From Enchytraeus crypticus (taxonomy: Eukaryota > Annelida > Clitellata > Enchytraeida > Enchytraeidae), in contig CAJHZI010000255.1 in NCBI GenBank assembly GCA_905160935.1, positions 1,029,501 through 1,093,500 of the forward strand: 64,000 bases of DNA. The letters run 5' to 3'. The translations under genes were made by a program, and so were the position numbers. Under the pieces are notes generated by a model. The model was not told the origin of the DNA. It made no database searches and was given only the letters and a program-made list of their open reading frames with translations. The stretch's first letter is position 1, and every line of letters begins with the position of its first letter. This document shows, piece after piece, positions 9,972-20,250 of the stretch.

Positions 9972-9979
9972 TAAAGTAC

Positions 9980-10390
9980 AAATAAAAATAAAATCTAATA
10001 TAGAAAAGAAAGACTGCCATAAATATTAGCTGCACGCGGTATTCCAAAAATCTCTCGTACTGCAACAATATAGAGCTAACTGTGAGTTTCTGGTAATTCT
10101 CTAACCCCTATTTAGATGAACGTCGAAATATAAGTTGCAATAATATGTAAAATATTAAAGACGAAATTCATCTTTATGAAGATCTTTTATGCGTCATTTA
10201 GACATCTCAACAAATATAACAAGTGTCTTACAACGAGCGCAGCAGTGCAGAGTACAAAACACAATTGCAATAACTAAACAATGTTACACTAAAGAGCTTA
10301 TTATGCTAACCCATGAAATAGCGAAGTGTTATCATTGTTAATTGAGTCGAAACCTTCAATAGCCCTGAGCATAATATTAGGCCTATCCTA
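9980..10390. other. No gene recognised
   Basis: AT-rich intergenic DNA with no shared repeat found. Confidence 0.4.
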
Positions 10391-10394
10391 AACC

Positions 10395-10778
10395 TAATTA
10401 GATTAATTGAAGGAAGAAATTGGGAAACTGGAGGCATTGGAAATGTGGATTTGGAGAATGATGGAGAGGATTAGCTGGACTCAAAAGGTTACAAATGAAG
10501 AAGTTCTGGAGAGAGTTGGTACAGTTAGGCAGCTGATAAATGTATTAAGATATAAGAAGAAGAGTTGGATAGGACACATTATAAGGGGGGGGGGGGAGTC
10601 TACTAAAAGAGGTCATAGATGGTAGAATGAAAGGAAAAAGAGGCAGAGGCAGGTCGAGATTAGGTATGTTAGATGATTTAAAGACCCACTCATGTGTGGA
10701 CATGAACAGGAAAGCGGATGACAGAGAAGAGTGGAGCCGTTATATACCGTGGACCTGCCAGAAGGCAGTGCATTAAGA
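10395..10778 (+). mobile_element. LINE family B, 3'-terminal fragment (best copy)
   Basis: The first frame reads KLEALEMWIWRMMERISWT, VTNEEVLERVGTVRQLINV and KKSWIGHIIRGGG, the post-RT region of an endonuclease/reverse-transcriptase type LINE. After a G11 run the frame is lost, and the Arg-rich tail and [14 protein letters not shown]-like end follow in another frame. It ends GTGGACCTGCCAGAAGGCAG. It is 5' truncated. Confidence 0.8.
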
Positions 10779-10781
10779 TAT

Positions 10782-10923
<142 letters not shown>

Positions 10924-10927
10924 TGGA

Positions 10928-11025
10928 CTGGTCACAACTGAGGTTCGAACAAACAAGAGTTTAATTCACCTAAAGATCTCTCCTTTGAAACGCCATGATG
11001 TTACCCCTGCGCTATTAATGAGACC
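10928..11025 (-). repeat. SINE family 2 fragment
   Basis: GACTGGTCACAACTGAGGTT, then TAATTCACCTAAAGATCTCT and CATGATGTTACCCCTGCGC are diverged reverse-orientation matches to the head of the 7040-7330 copy. Confidence 0.5.
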
Positions 11026-11550
11026 TACAAACAAGATCAGTAGGAATGAGGATTCAAGATCATTTCTGCCAATCAGGCGGCACAGAGTTATCTGAGCGAA
11101 GTGAGAGCTGCCCCTCAGATTTAGTCTGTTTCAGGTTACTGTTGCTTCTGACTTCGTCACGCAGAAATTGCAAGCAGTCACCTGCTATATACACGTAGAG
11201 AAATATAGAGAATGTACACTATACTATATACAAGTAGAGTAATAAAGAAAATATACACTCTATACAAGTAGTCCCCGTGTTGTGTCCGGGTTGTTTGAAG
11301 AATTTACCAAGCAGGTGACTGCACGTGTCGTAGAAGGCGACTAAAGCACTAAGATCCATACCAACGTCAGAAAGGGCATTCGGTTGGTGAGCGCCTAGGC
11401 TCCAGAAATTGCCACAAATATTTAAACAAATAGAAAGTCTCAAATAGAGGATTGACTGTTGTGTGGTGTAGGACAGAAAGGATTTGAGACAGTCTATTGT
11501 ATCCCGACCCTAGTTAAACTGGGATTTAAGGGAGGATGATGATGACGACA
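11026..11550 (+). mobile_element. LINE family A fragments with short tandem repeat
   Basis: The block 11255-11400 (GTGTTGTGTCCGGGTTGTTT, GTCGTAGAAGGCGACTAAAG) recurs at 51160-51270. The block 11435-11545 (GGATTGACTGTTGTGTGGTG, TCCCGACCCTAGTTAAACTG, GATGATGATGAC) matches the tail at 5940-6225. Between them lies sequence without a match. Confidence 0.6.
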
Positions 11551-11700
11551 CTATATACAACTAGAAAAATTAAGAAGATATACAGTATATACACGTAGAG
11601 AAACAAAGAAAATATACACTATATACACGTAGAGAAATAAGGAGAATATACACAATATACAAGTAGAGTAATAAAGAAAATATACAGTGTGAGTAAAAAA
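11551..11700 (+). repeat. About 34-bp tandem repeat (ACACTATATACACGTAGAGA type)
   Basis: Four to five imperfect units, also present as two units near 11190-11275. Confidence 0.7.
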
Positions 11701-11816
11701 AAGATAACACCTGCAAAAATTTTTAATATCTCAGGCTATTGTTAATATTTTCATATCAAACTTTTACCAATTACTAAAGGATTAATTTTTGATGGGGTAG
11801 CCAATTTTCATTCACT

Positions 11817-12235
11817 TTAATGCATAGATTGGCCAGTTATACAAGTTTCAGCAGTATAACTTAATTTTTGGAATACGTCATATGCTTTACCAATTCTACA
11901 CTCCACATCTCTTTCACTTGATCCATTTTGCAATATTGTACTTCCTAGATACGTGAACTTTCTTACCCTTTCAACCTCGCTTTGATTAACTCTTATCGTG
12001 AATATGTCTGTCTCTGCAGTTGCGAGGATTTTTGTCTTTTCGGAGCTAATTATTAATCCAACTTTTGCAGCATTTTCTTCTAATGTTGATGTCATTTCTT
12101 GTAGTTGCTGACTGTTGTTTGCTCGGAAAGCTATATCGTCTGCAAAATCAAGGTCAGTTAATTTCCTATGACCCAACTTTATTCCCCATTCCCTTTCTTC
12201 AAAAGCTTTTCTCATTACAAAATCAATCACTAGAA
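11817..12235 (-). mobile_element. LINE reverse-transcriptase fragment
   Basis: Encodes the RT core with the catalytic YADD-type motif as LDFADDIAF, then IISSEKTKIL and the KFTYLGSTI motif followed by SSERDVECRIGKAYDVFQK. These are domains 5-7 and the start of the thumb of a non-LTR reverse transcriptase. Both ends are truncated. Confidence 0.85.
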
Positions 12236-12264
12236 GAAAAAGAAATGGTAATATAATGCACCCC

Positions 12265-12527
12265 TGTCTGACTCACGTATCTAGGCAGTACAATATCACA
12301 AAATGGATCAAGTGAAAGAGATGTAGAATGTAGAATCGGTAAAGAATATGACGTATTCCAAAAGCACCAATATATTTGGAAGAGTAATAAAATTGAGGAA
12401 CAATTAAAGATAAAAATATATTCAAAAATTTTTCAACCAGTTCTAATGTATGCATGTGAAACCAGGGAAAGTACTAATAAAATAAAGCACAAATTAAATT
12501 GTTTTCAACAAAGATGCCTCAGAAGAG
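12265..12527 (+). mobile_element. LINE reverse-transcriptase fragment, inverted partner
   Basis: Carries the same YLGST..SSERDVECRIGK region as 11817-12235 but on the other strand, and continues KIFQPVLMYACETRE and NCFQQRCLRR. The two pieces form a head-to-head pair of the same LINE family. Confidence 0.75.
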
Positions 12528-13425
12528 TTCCACAGGTTCAGTGTTGGGTCCAATTTTATTTTTGGTTCACATTAATGACTTAGACAACAGCATAATATCC
12601 AAAATAAGGAAGTTTGCTGATGATACCAAATTATGTAAAAATATAGGTAATCTAGAGGATATATTATCAGTTCAGAGAGATTTAGACAGTTTTCATAATA
12701 GGGCAACTACCTGGCAGATGAGCTTCAATGTTGATAAATGTACAGTTATGCATGTAGGTCACAAAAAATAGTTGTAATTAATATAAGCTTGGTAACGCAG
12801 AACTAAAATCATCTATTAAAGAAAAAGATCTAGGTGTCATTATTGATAATACCCTAACATTTTCAAAGCAGTGTAAATCAGCAGTAAATTGTGCTAGTCG
12901 CACTTTAGGTTTAATTAGGAGAACTATAAAAAGTTGTAATAAGGATGTAATAGTTAAATTATATAAAGCAATAGTAAGACCTAAATTAGAATACTGCGTA
13001 CAAGCATGGAGACCTTTTTTAAGGAAGGATGTAGAAAGTATGGAAAGAGTTCAAAGGAGAGCAACTAGAATGATTGCTGAATGTAGAGGTCCAAGCTATG
13101 AATCTAGGTTAGATGTATTGGGTCTAATTAGTTTAGAAGATAGACATACCAGAGGGGATTTAATTCAAGTGTTTAAAATAATTAAAGGTTTTGACAATAT
13201 CGAATGTGGAGAATTTTTCAAATTATCTGATTCTTTTAGAACTAGAGGGCATAGATTCAAACTAATAAAGGTTAGATCCCGACTAGAGATTAGAAGAATT
13301 TTTTTCAGTCAGAGAGTTATCAATATATGGAACGAGTTACCTCAGTATGTAGTAGAGGTAGAGTCGGTGAATGCTTTTAAGAATAGGCTAGGTAAGTATT
13401 GGAAATAAATAAATTGCATTGATAA
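12528..13425 (+). mobile_element. CR1/Jockey-group LINE, RT C-terminal half
   Basis: Begins at RT motif GSVLGPILFLVHINDL, then the catalytic RKFADDTKL, WQMSFNVDKCTVMHVG, and in another frame RVQRRATRMIAECRG, LGLISLEDRHTRGDLIQVFK and FFSQRVINIWNELP, ending with a stop at 13408. The N-terminal RT and endonuclease are missing and at least one frameshift separates the two frames. The tail contains ATAAATAAATTG. Confidence 0.85.
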
Positions 13426-13489
13426 ATTGTTTGTTTGTTTTGTGTAGATTGACTGATTGGTTTCACACCGCGTGGGATTTTTGGTTCCT

Positions 13490-14185
13490 GGGTATTTATG
13501 AGTGTGGGTAAGGCTTGTATGTGTATGTATGTGTAGGTGTGTGCATGTGTGTGCACATGTGTGTATGTCTATGTACGTTGTGCATGTAAGCTTGTATGTA
13601 TTGTAATGTATGACTATCGTTTGCAGGTCGTTGGTGTGCCCGGTATGTGGCCATATGCATGCTTGCATATTTATGTCTGTAAGGTCGATGTGTGTGTGTG
13701 CTGGTGGGCGTATTCTATGTGGATATATGTAGTTATATGTATAAGTGGATATATATGTTTGTGTATGTATATATGTATATGTGTATGTGTGTATGTATGT
13801 GTATATATGTGTGTATATGTGTGTATATGTACGTATGTGTATGTATGTATATGTATGTATGCATTTGTATGTATGTATATATGTGCGTACATGTGTGTGT
13901 ATGTATGTGTATGTATGTGTATATGTGCATATTTATGTGTCTATCTGTATATATATAGATAGGGGATATGTATGTCTGTGTATATATATATACATGTAAG
14001 TATTTGATTGTATGTATGTATTTATGTATGTGTGTATGTGCAAATGTGTGTGTGGGTGTGTTTGCATGTACATGTATTGTACATGCATGGGTACATGTAT
14101 GTATGTGTATTTGTGCACAGTTGTATACCTGTGTGTTAGTTTGTATGTGAGATGGTTATGTGTGTGTGTGTGGTATGTTGGTGTT
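13490..14185. repeat. Long TGTATG/TGTG microsatellite
   Basis: About 0.7 kb of TG, TATG and TGTATG repeats. All open frames through it, on both strands, are repeat artefacts. Confidence 0.95.
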
Positions 14186-14379
14186 TATTTTTTTCTTATG
14201 TTCTTCTTTTGAAGCCTATCAACTAGTAAAGGTTTGTTTATTTTCCTTTCCTTTAAGATCTCTATGTATAAAGAAAATGAAATTACGGCAAAAACTGGTG
14301 TTTACAAGTATTTGTGACTTCCATAACCAGTATAACTATGTTAAGTTAAGTTAAGTTAAGTTAAGAGCTTTAAATATCC

Positions 14380-14706
14380 ACTATTGGGACCACGTCAAAA
14401 ATGAAACAGTGCTCGAAAGGAGTGGACAAAGAAAATTAGATAAAATAGTTTCTAAGAGAAGATTGAAGTTTTTAAGTCATTTACTGAGAATGTCTGAGGA
14501 TGGATACGCAAAGACTGCAGTTAACTGGAAGCCAACCCAAGGAAAAAGGATACGAGGAAGACCTAGAAGTACTTGGCTAAATACGATCCACAAGGATTTG
14601 AGAGCATTAAACATTTCATGGGAAGACGTTGTGAAGATTGCTGATGATAGAAACGAATGGAGAAATGTTTCCGCCCTATGTTCTGTACAGAACGAAAGGA
14701 ACTGAT
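14380..14706 (+). mobile_element. LINE 3' region (GQRKLDKIVSKRRL type)
   Basis: Frame 14409-14705 reads VLERSGQRKLDKIVSKRRL, FLSHLLRMSEDGYAKTA, GKRIRGRPRSTWLNTI and DLRALNISWEDVVKIADDRN, the typical C-terminal tail after the RT of endonuclease/RT-type LINEs. It is probably the same family as 11817-12235. A reverse-strand copy lies at 37150-37400. Confidence 0.8.
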
Positions 14707-14710
14707 GATA

Positions 14711-15440
14711 AATTAAGATTCTCTTAGCTCTAAACACGATATCACCAGAAAAAAGAAAAAAAATCATAAGTAAATCATAATCTACTATCTAAAGTCTAAT
14801 TAAAGCTTAACACTAGTGGGCTTATTACTATAGAGTAATGATACTCATATATAGGAGAAATGAACGGCAGTAAGTTAACGCTACTGCTTTTCACCAATTC
14901 TATTTAACATTTAAGCAGATGGGATGATGATGGAAGCAATGGATAACCATGAAGAAGGAATAAAAGTTGAGGTGAAAAGTTAAGTTTCTTCAGTAGCACC
15001 GCCTCTTGGTACATCCCTGTAATCACCTTCAACAGCCCCGAAGCAAAATCATCATTCACTCATTGCATATTTCACAAATTAATTATTTAATTCAGACAAG
15101 TTAACCTCTTTCCCCTCTTCCAGGTGCAGCATTAGTGTCAACTCTTTCACCGCCATAAGCTCCATATTCTAGTGGCATGTCCTGTGAGCTTCTGTTTACA
15201 AATCGTGGGCCAAGTTGCTGTGAGTCATGTTGATCATTGCCAGGTGGTTCATCCCTAGTCTCAGTACCATCGGCCCATACAGGAGGCTCGCGATAACCAT
15301 CACCTAGGCATCAAATTAATAAACCAGCGCCATTAGAATGAAAATCAAATCAAACCATTTTAAGCAGACACCATTAACTAGGTGCAAATAACATAAACTA
15401 AAAAATGAAAGTCATAAAATTATCAAATTAAGATTTTTTT
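14711..15440. repeat. Duplicated unit, copy 1
   Basis: Begins AGATTCTCTTAGCTCTAAAC and runs to about 15440. The part 14980-15430 matches 17213-17660, and the head recurs at 15425 and 18059. It carries a - strand open frame described separately. Confidence 0.8.
15105..15306 (-). CDS. Unidentified terminal-exon-like frame, copy 1
   Basis: Read on the - strand, an AG at the upstream edge (GATGCCTAG|GTGATGG) opens a frame GDGYREPPVWADG.., DQHDSQQLGPRFVNRSSQDM, PLEYGAYGGERVDTNAAPGR that stops shortly after (GERG stop). The same frame is open in copy 2 at 17360-17552, with substitutions spread along it. No protein family was recognised. It could be a duplicated last exon of a host gene or part of an unclassified repeat; the open frame in both copies favours past or present coding. 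Confidence 0.4.
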
Positions 15441-15771
15441 AGCACTAACACGATATCACCAGAAAAAATGAATAAAATTATAAGTCAAACTATCTAAAGC
15501 CTAATTAAAGCGATACACTAGAATTACTATAGAATATAGATATTCATATATAGGAGAAATTGAGCGGCAGTAAGATAACGCTACTGCATTTCACCACTTC
15601 CATTTAACATTTACGCATAGAGGAGGATGTTGGAAGTATTGGATAGCAATGAAGAAGGAATAAGAATTGGAGGTAAATTTATGAAGATATATGATTTACC
15701 GATGATCAATCTATGATTTTCTGCAGATGTCCTTAACATTAGTTCATTAAAATATGCAATGAAAATTAATG
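15441..15771 (+). mobile_element. Repeat unit head plus LINE RT relic
   Basis: 15425-15600 repeats the unit head (CACGATATCACCAGAAAAAA). 15600-15770 is a degenerate LINE RT stretch (GNNEEGIRIGGKFMK-like, then a decayed ADDQ site) alignable with 19160-19300. It is interrupted by the hAT element. Confidence 0.6.
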
Positions 15772-15779
15772 GTCATGGA

Positions 15780-17115
15780 CAGTGATAATTCCGTTAACGG
15801 TAATAGAAATCTGAACGGAAATTATTGATATCCGTTAACGATAACGGAAATTAAGAATATAAATTATTTTAAAAATAGAATTAGAATAGAAATAGAAATT
15901 ACTGCTTCCTGAATAGAATAGTAACTTGAACGTAAATTTTCTAAGAACGGAAATTGTGATAAAATATTAGATTTTTATAAATGATTATTTTTCACGATTC
16001 TTAAAATCTCAGTATCACATGTATTAAAGAAGAAGATGGCAACTTGCGTTCTTGATCCGTGATCTTTTATGTTTCCGGGATTGTTTATAAATCTTTCTTT
16101 TGTGAGCTTTGTTGCAAACTTGTGGGCTGTCGGATCTATTTTACTCGTGAGTTGCAGGTTTAAGATGAGTTTAACTATGGCCAAAATGTTCGCTGGAGAA
16201 TGTAGGAAAGCATAGTATGGGAGTATTTGATGTACGACGCTGCAAAGGGAAAATCCTGCTGTCAAATAACTGATTGCACGAATGGTGAAGAGTGTGGGGC
16301 ATTATTGGCCGGCATTAATTCCACAAATCGTATGGTTCACATAAGGCGTGTGCATGAAAACGTATACAAAGATATTTCACAAAGGAAGGAACAACAAAAA
16401 AAGTCTGACACCAGCAGCTTCTTCATCACTAGACTCTTGACAACGGCAATTGAATGCTTTGTGTCTAATGTCACGAGCAGCAATTGTACTGATGCTTTGC
16501 TCTTTTGGAAAGACCATAGAGCATAGCAGAACGATATTAGCGGACAAAACTGAAGACCTGGTAACGGCACCGGAATCCCAAGCCTATGTAGACACAATTT
16601 TCTCTCTATGTGGCTTGCTAACAGTCGGTAGTCGGAAGAGGCTTCAGAAAAATCTTGAAATGCGAGTTTTCCTTAAACTTAACAGAAATGTGATATGCAA
16701 ATATCTAGTGAACTGATATTGCTTTTATTCAATTTCAAATTTAACTTCTTAAATAATTTTTTTGTAAAAAATCTGACACCAATCTGACTTGCAATTACCT
16801 CCATCAGACTTAATATTGTGTCGTTACTGGTTACAGAACTTTTCTTCAGCTGCTGATATTTAAATTGGAGTTGATTAATTGAAAATTTGAATGTAGACAG
16901 CAATAGAAATAATTAAAAACATAAAATAGAAATAGAAATTATTTCCGTAACAGAAGAGTAATAGAAATTAGAAATTATTAGAGAACTGAAATTAGAATAG
17001 TAATAGAAATTTTAAGTTATTTAAGAACTGAAATTAGAATAGTAATGGAAATTATGATCGTTGAATAGAATAGTAATAGAAATCTGAAATTAATTTGTGA
17101 ACTGAAATAACACTG
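15780..17115 (+). mobile_element. Internally deleted hAT transposon with perfect 8-bp target duplication
   Basis: The ends are CAGTGATAATTCCGTTAAC and the complement of GTGAACTGAAATAACACTG, an imperfect inverted repeat with the CAGTG end typical of hAT elements. GTCATGGA flanks it exactly on both sides (15772-15779 and 17116-17123). Inside, 16205-16526 encodes a BED-type zinc finger (ESIVWEYLMYDAAKGKSCCQ, HIRRVHE) and then DALLFWKDHRA. 16540-16716, in a shifted frame, gives the C-terminal dimerisation motif (PESQAYVDTIFSLCGLLTVG, EMRVFLKLNRNV). The catalytic core between finger and dimerisation domain is absent, so the copy is non-autonomous. AT-rich subterminal repeats (AATAGAAAT) lie at both ends. 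Confidence 0.92.
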
Positions 17116-17123
17116 GTCATGGA

Positions 17124-17212
17124 CCTGCCAATAGACAGCGCAACTAAGAGAGAAGTTTATAATTGCATATAGGCTACTGCAGTGAAAGCTCAAATTTAGT
17201 CTAATTGAATCG
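17124..17212 (+). mobile_element. LINE family B tail remnant beside the hAT insertion
   Basis: CCTGCCAATAGACAGCGCAA continues the LINE 3' phrase ATGGACCTGCCAxTAGGCAG, which the hAT element interrupted at GTCATGGA. Confidence 0.55.
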
Positions 17213-17660
17213 AGAGGTGATAAGTTAAGTTTCTTCAGTTGCATCGTCTCTTGGTACATTCCTGTAATCACCTTCAACAGCCCCGAAGCTAAATCATCAT
17301 TCACTCATTGCATATTTCACTGATTAAATATTTAATTCAGACAAATTAACCTTTTTCCATTATTCTAGGTGCAGCATTAGTGTCAACTCTTTCACCACCA
17401 TAAGCTCCATATTCTAGTGGTATGTCCTGTGAGCTTCTGTTTACAGGTCGTGGGCCAAGTTGCTGTGAGTCATGTTGATCAATGCCAGGTTGTCTAAAGC
17501 TAGTCTCGCGGGTCCATGCATGTTTCCCGCGATAACAATCACCTAGACCCCAAATAAATAAACCAGCCCAGTAGAATGAAAATCAAATCAAACCATTTTA
17601 AAGCAGACACAATTGACCAGGTCCAAATAACATAAACTAAAAATGAAAGTCTTGAAAATA
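17213..17660. repeat. Duplicated unit, copy 2
   Basis: Aligns with 14980-15430 (TAAGTTTCTTCAGT, GTGCAGCATTAGTGTCAACT, GCCAAGTTGCTGTGAGTCAT). Confidence 0.85.
17360..17552 (-). CDS. Unidentified terminal-exon-like frame, copy 2
   Basis: Frame GDCYRGKHAWTRETSFRQPG.., DQHDSQQLGPRPVNRSSQDI, PLEYGAYGGERVDTNAAPR, then a stop a few codons later. Its second half is nearly identical to copy 1 and its first half diverges. Function is unknown. Confidence 0.4.
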
Positions 17661-17677
17661 TCAAATAAAGATTCTCT

Positions 17678-18058
17678 CATAGATGAAAAAAAGTTTTTTT
17701 ACGTTTTTTATATCAAAAACGTAAAAAACGTAAACCATGGTTTGACGTGGACTGTTGGCCCCTACATATATATTGAGAAATTGCCGTAAGTTTCGTGCCA
17801 TAAACATCACTATATAAAAGGTAATTCATTACATTTTTGATTTTCCTAGTTAGGCAGATGTTCTAATTTTTAAGACTGTCTATTCTTAATTTCTTTCTAG
17901 TTGTAACAAAATTGTTTAGTGTTATGGAATGAAGGCATGGTAATATATATGCAAGCTACGTGTACGCTACTAACTTTTTTCAACGTTTTTTACGTTTTTC
18001 ATTTTTTGGGAAAAAAAGGGGTTTTTTATTTTTGGTAAGAATGTCTTTTTCATCTATG
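17678..18058. mobile_element. 381-bp MITE with 8-bp target duplication
   Basis: Inverted ends CATAGATGAAAAA match perfectly over 13 bp, with internal ACGTTTTT/AAAAACGT inverted blocks. GATTCTCT is duplicated at 17670-17677 and 18059-18066. The related unit at 14717-14724 has the single, empty site. The 8-bp duplication suggests mobilisation by a hAT-like transposase. Confidence 0.92.
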
Positions 18059-18159
18059 GATTCTCTTAGCACTAAACACGATATCATCAGGAAAAATTAA
18101 ATCATAAGTCCTATAAGTCTAATCGAAGCTTATCACTAGAACTACTATAGAATAGGGTA

Positions 18160-18765
18160 ACACTCATGGCGGATCCATGAATTTTTTAAGGGGGCCCGAA
18201 ACTTTTGTTTTGAGAGTAGGCCTACACATTTTTGGCATTTTTTGCCTTCTTCGGGACATGTGACGCAACCAGAAAAAATGCAGAGGGGAGGGGGCTCAAC
18301 ATTTTTCACTACTGCTCTCGGCTCATAGATTGAGTGCATCCCCGTCCCGTATATTACCCCCCCCCCCCACCCATTCACATCCGTACTAAAGTGAGAAGAA
18401 ACCTAAAATGCCTAAATTCCTACATTTGTTTAGGAAAAAGGTAGGTTAATGTTTTCACCTCTGAAGAAACTCAGCGGATCTGGACGAATTGCAATAGTGA
18501 CTTAGTTTTGGCGGCAGGGCCTTAAGCCCCTCCCAGTCAAGGCTGTTTGCACCACTGTTCCGGGACAGAGTTCACATTTTTTCTTACACCCTCGAGGCCT
18601 AGAATGGCTAAAGTGAAAATTGAGAGCTAGTGAAACGATCAACATTTTTCGGGCCTCCTTCTATTATACAGGGCTCATAGTATACCAAATGTGATCCCCG
18701 AATTTGACCTCTATTGGAAAAACACCATGTTGCAATAATTTTGGTTAATGATTGTTCAGATTTCA
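18160..18765 (+). mobile_element. hAT-type MITE (CAGTGGCGGATCC family), 3'-truncated copy
   Basis: Starts CATGGCGGATCCATGAATTT and follows the family order: GACATGTGACGCAACCAG, CTCTGAAGAAACTCAGCGGA, GACGAATTGCAA, ATTATACAGGGCTCATAGTA. The closing inverted end is not present. Confidence 0.75.
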
Positions 18766-18784
18766 AACACTAGGCCTACACTAG

Positions 18785-18895
18785 GCCTTATCCTCGGCTC
18801 GCTCTGCAATTAGCCTCCCTATGCCATTAATGAAGTCAACTCCATCGGGATTCATGGGGCCCATGGTATCATTATCATTATTATTATTTTTACTT
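18785..18895 (-). mobile_element. Relic of the restriction-like-endonuclease LINE
   Basis: The - strand reads GPMNPDGVDFINGIGRLIAE-like sequence, matching the C-terminal GPINSAASDFINELGRRTSA of the element at 21600-24650 and the relic at 36735-37060. Confidence 0.55.
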
Positions 18896-19140
18896 TATTA
18901 TTATTATTATTATTATTACAATTATTATTATTCTATATTTGCTAATGAAAGATGAACAACGAAAGTCCTACTATGGCCTAAATTTTATTAATTTACCTAC
19001 CGATATTATTCCAAAGAGTTATTAAAAAGCTAAAAGGTAGTAGTTAAAACTAGAGTTCAACTAGTGTATGAAGAAGCCTGACTGAAAAAGAAACTCAACA
19101 TTTTTGAATCCGTCAGTTGAAAGACTATCATTAGGGCTAT
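18896..19140. other. ATT microsatellite and unclassified DNA
   Basis: ATT repeats at 18865-18930. The remainder has no recognised content. Confidence 0.5.
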
Positions 19141-19405
19141 TAATAATTATATTGTCTATTTCACATTTACGCAGAGGCAATGATCATGGTAGCAATGGAT
19201 AACATTGAAGAAATCAAAATTGGGGACAACTTATGAAAGACGTAGGCCTTCCGATGATCAAGGAATGATTGCTGGTAGCGAAGTGGGTTTACAGAAAATT
19301 GTGGATGGACTGAACGTTAGCGCATTAAAGAATGGAATGAAAATTAGTATGAAGAAAATCAAAGTGATGAGAGTGTCTAGAATACGAGAAATAGAGTCAA
19401 TATAG
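19141..19405 (+). mobile_element. LINE RT relic
   Basis: Short frames give NIEEIKIGG and DDQGMIAGSEVGLQKIVDGL, then GMKISMKKIKVMRVSR, a decayed RT catalytic region (xADDQ) of an endonuclease/RT-type LINE. Confidence 0.65.
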
Positions 19406-19436
19406 AAATAGATGACACTAAGTTAGAGTAAAGAGT

Positions 19437-19556
19437 TTATAATAATAATAATAATATAATAATAATGATAATAATAATAGCAATAATAATACAATAATAC
19501 TAATAATAATTATAGTATAAAATTATTATATAATTATTTATATAATAATAATTAAC
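19437..19556. repeat. AAT microsatellite
   Basis: AATAAT-type repeats just upstream of a possible splice acceptor (CACTCAG before 19563). Confidence 0.9.
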
Positions 19557-19562
19557 ACTCAG

Positions 19563-20237
19563 AATTTAATTTCACCCCGCCATTCTTCAACAGTCTACCC
19601 ACATGCACAGCTCCGTTCGGAATATTATCATCATGGTCAGACTGATAATGAAGTTCCTCATGCACATCAACTAGTTTCAGAAGATCTTCATGAACTTCAA
19701 ACCGAACCTGCGGCACCTGCCATAGGTCTTGCCAAGGCTGATGCAACGGAAGAAAGTGATGTGATTAAGAGAGTTTTGTCTACTAGTCCATCTACAGACG
19801 CTTCTCCTCCTCAATCTGCGCTATTCAGATATGACGCTCACAACCCTTACAAGACCTCTGACTTCACTTCCACCCCAACTGTGACTGCTATCTACAAAGA
19901 GAGCTCCTTAGGTTTGTTGGAGAGTGACTCAGAGGCTACTCAGTCAGTGCGCCGAGGTTATAAGCCCATCTCACTGCGCCGCCTCGAACAGGGAGTCCTG
20001 GGCTACAGACTCAGGGAGCGTTTCTCCGCCGCCTCTCAGCCCTGTCCTCCACGGCGCACCAACGCCGTATCCCCTAGATGCTCGAAGGCCGAGACTCTCA
20101 TGGGTGCCTCCAGGGATGGTAGGAATAAATTCCCTTCGAGTAGGAAGAGGCAGGTATCGAGGCTGACATTGATCGATCCTCGGAGAAATTTAGGCAGTCA
20201 GCCTGTCGAAGGGCTTGAAGATCAGAGAGTGTGGTAA
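19563..20237 (+). CDS. Unidentified Ser/Pro-rich host gene, upstream part
   Basis: An acceptor-like CACTCAG precedes an open frame of 224 residues. It begins NLISPRHSSTVYPHAQLRSE and includes KRVLSTSPSTDASPPQSALF, YKPISLRRLEQGVLGYRLRE and GRNKFPSSRKRQVSRL before a stop at 20235. Composition is GC-richer than the surroundings, as in other exons here, and is typical of a disordered Ser/Pro/Arg-rich protein; no domain was recognised. From about 20219 to 20310 a second frame also reads like protein (VVKRMNEISRTERGSPHITM), and from 20251 a third continues into the next entry. Each step is -1, so frameshifting assembly errors or decay are likely. A simple intron with donor GTAAAG at 20234 does not keep phase. 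Confidence 0.5.
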   Translation, partial: NLISPRHSSTVYPHAQLRSEYYHHGQTDNEVPHAHQLVSEDLHELQTEPAAPAIGLAKADATEESDVIKRVLSTSPSTDASPPQSALFRYDAHNPYKTSDFTSTPTVTAIYKESSLGLLESDSEATQSVRRGYKPISLRRLEQGVLGYRLRERFSAASQPCPPRRTNAVSPRCSKAETLMGASRDGRNKFPSSRKRQVSRLTLIDPRRNLGSQPVEGLEDQRVW

Positions 20238-20250
20238 AGAGAATGAATGA

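Noticed and set aside
13490-14185. Cys/Tyr/Val-rich frames on both strands
   Set aside because: TGTATG microsatellite read-through in every frame.
15975-16265. 96-codon - strand frame
   Set aside because: Lies antisense to the hAT BED-finger region and is a shadow of it.
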